From assembly GCA_963971305.1 (NCBI GenBank), contig OZ020306.1, forward strand, positions 1,542,842-1,606,841: a DNA stretch of 64,000 nucleotides, in the 5' to 3' direction. A model generated the notes under the pieces. It ran no database searches, was not told where the DNA came from, and saw only the letters and a program-made list of their open reading frames with translations. Positions 62,195-64,000 of this stretch are shown here, piece after piece. The stretch comes from Arcuatula senhousia (lineage: Eukaryota > Mollusca > Bivalvia > Mytilida > Mytilidae). Numbering within the stretch: the first letter of the stretch is position 1; every line of letters begins with the position of its first letter. The position numbers were made by a program, and so were the translations under genes.

Positions 62195-64000
62195 ATTGAT
62201 TTATTTATTATTAATAATACTTTATTGACAATAAACCCTGTCGGGTTAGGCAAATATATATAATCAAGACAGCAAAAAACTACACACACAAAGTACAAAA
62301 GCCGAACACACTTTAATTAATAATAAACATGATAATCCAAATATTATGATCTTTACCAATATGGATCTCTTTTTCGCAATTCTAAAGACTGCTTTATGAA
62401 AAAGCAGAGGTACCAATGGGGTATCCGAATGTAAAAAGTCCGAGAGGGCAGAGACAAAACCAGTAATCACTAACAAGAACGGGACAAAAAACAGACAACA
62501 TGTAAAACATTGAAACACAAAATAACTGAATATCAATCAACAACGCGAACTCCAGTCGAAACAAGAGTGAACTCAGGTGCTCCGGAAGAGTAAGTAGTTC
62601 CTGCTTGCTATAGCACACCCGTCGCATTGCCAATAGTCCAATCAGCGTGTCAAATCCAGTAAAGGAAGACAAACCATAACCCTATGACAAACCAACATCT
62701 GCACTCATCTGAGAAATCGAAATCCCATATTTGTCTTTAAGTGTATGATATCTTTCGTAAAATTTCTTGAGTGAAGACAGCAACTGATAAGCAACATAAC
62801 CCTGTGTGGGCAATTTTTGTGTCAGACGTGCCGCTCTGCTAAGGAAATCGATGTAAGTCCCTCACGCTCTGGAGTAACGAATCAATTGAGATACGTAACC
62901 TCCATAAGCTGGAGCGGACGGAATGTTGCTACACAAGAAGGGAAAGTTGACGATTAGAAAGTTGAAGTCATAGAGCCTTGTTGAAAGTCTTCCTTGAGAG
63001 TCAATTTCGAGATGTAGATCTAAATATGAAGCAGACTTCCTAGAATTCGTTGTGTCCTTTATCTCAAGCTCTTGTGGATATATCAGATGGAGAAAGTCAC
63101 CAAATCGATAATTGTTTAGTGAAAGGACATCACCAATATAACGGAACGTGAGTTTGAAAGAGGGAGCTAGTCTACGGTCTTTTTTGTCTAGAAGAGATTG
63201 TAAGAAGTCTGCTTCATATGAATGAAGAAACAAATCAGCAAGCAAAGGTGCACAATTATTGCCCATTGGAATCCCTATTGTTTGCTGAAAAACAAGTCCA
63301 CCAAACTGAACAAATATGTTGTCAATAAGAAAATTGAGCATGTCGATTATTTGGTCTTCTGTAAATTTGTAAAATCTACAACTATGGACAAAATATAATT
63401 ATCTGGATTTAAAATAAGTTTTAGTTTATCAAGTGGTTCAAATTGGTTAAATTCTTAATTTTGTCTTCAAAATTGTTTCCTTTGTTCCTTATCTATTGAA
63501 CATTCAAGCATAAAATGATATTCATCATCTAATACATGTACTAGACATTTTCTACATACCCGATGTCCACGGGCTATTTTCTTATAACGCCTCAGTTCCA
63601 CTTCTAAGTTATGATCACTTATTCGTAATTTTGTTATTATCCTTCGACTATTTGAGTTTGTTACTTTCAAATAATCTGCAGGTTGTAATCCAGTTTTCAG
63701 ATTACTATATAAATGTAGCTTTTAACTATTGTCAATTTTTTTTCAATAAATAGTGCATTGTAAAACTCATTTACACTCTTTTTACTTCCTTAAGTTTATT
63801 TTTCACTTCATTAAAATGTTTCTTAGAATAGTGAAAATATTTTTTCTCAAGTTTAAAGTCATCAATTATAGAGGACGCAAAACTATGACAGGTATATATT
63901 CCCTCTTCACTCAATTTTTTAATTGATAATAAATGCATCTTTTAACAATGGGTTGATGTCTTGTGTATGAATTCTAGAATAAAAAGATAATACTTGATTT
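62195..64000 (-). pseudogene. LINE 3' region, split by family A copy A3 and cut by the window edge
   Basis: The upstream part (63373-64000, minus) has a LINE C-terminal motif: RRYKKIARGHRVCRKCLVHV then DDEYHFMLECS, another zinc-binding end but a different family from 55585. It has at least one frame break near 63470. After the A3 insertion the coding end resumes on 62335-62395 (KQSLELRKRD), followed by 'cctaacccgacagggtttat' and an AATAAA-rich tail ending near 62195. Confidence 0.6.
62398..63372 (-). pseudogene. Penelope-like family A copy A3, 5'-truncated RT
   Basis: Close to A1 through the 3' UTR and RT from the MLNFLIDNIFVQFGG region on. Motif B is IGIPMGNNCAPLLADLFL and motif C reads YIGD instead of YIDD, so catalysis should be lost. 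A 12-bp in-frame deletion removes KRDD from the thumb segment. The frame stops at TGA (62864-62862), where A1 has the TGC cysteine codon of SRACGTYIDF. Confidence 0.8.

Overview
The window is nuclear DNA of a marine bivalve, most likely a mytilid mussel. Two clear multi-exon host genes with GT-AG introns lie among dense transposable-element debris. The element types are typical of bivalves: Penelope-like retroelements, hammerhead-ribozyme retrozymes, BEL/Pao LTR elements, hairpin-ended non-autonomous elements and minisatellites. The species call is an inference from these repeat families; no diagnostic gene is present. There are no bacterial operons, CRISPR arrays, rRNA genes or intact tRNA genes.

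Host genes. (1) On the minus strand, 21693 down to 14458, four coding exons encode a 193-residue secreted protein with a Reeler domain and a hydrophobic, GPI-anchor-like tail. Its introns carry a 2-kb hairpin-ended element, a Penelope-like fragment and two minisatellites. (2) On the plus strand, 49628-53312, four coding exons encode a 364-residue RGK-family (Rad/Rem/Gem) small GTPase, with a TATA box and E-box upstream and a poly(A) signal downstream.

Mobile elements, left to right: fragments at 1-8000; Penelope-like 'family A' copy (8379-9550, minus); hairpin-ended element (10501-12549); a three-unit hammerhead retrozyme (12787-13848); the Reeler gene region; Penelope-like 'family B' copy B1 (22419-25020, minus), whose frame is open except for one in-frame UGA; a foldback element (27205-27688); a B-box-like tandem array (28985-29675); a young 6.7-kb BEL/Pao element (33279-40009, minus) with a long open frame that lacks reverse transcriptase and RNase H; a 5'-truncated non-LTR retrotransposon with an open 781-codon frame (44660-47415); the RGK gene; inverted family A fragments (53462-54420); a LINE 3' fragment (55585-56472); a nest of duplications around copy B2 (57490-60611); and at the right edge a LINE split by family A copy A3 (62195-64000).

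The most notable points are: the UGA in B1 at a position I believe is normally cysteine, in a retroelement clade (Naiad) known to have selenoprotein lineages in clams; the recent BEL element without RT; the hammerhead retrozyme trimer; and a filled/empty insertion-site pair that captures the B2 insertion with a 4-bp target duplication. Boundaries of old repeats are approximate because they come from reading by eye.
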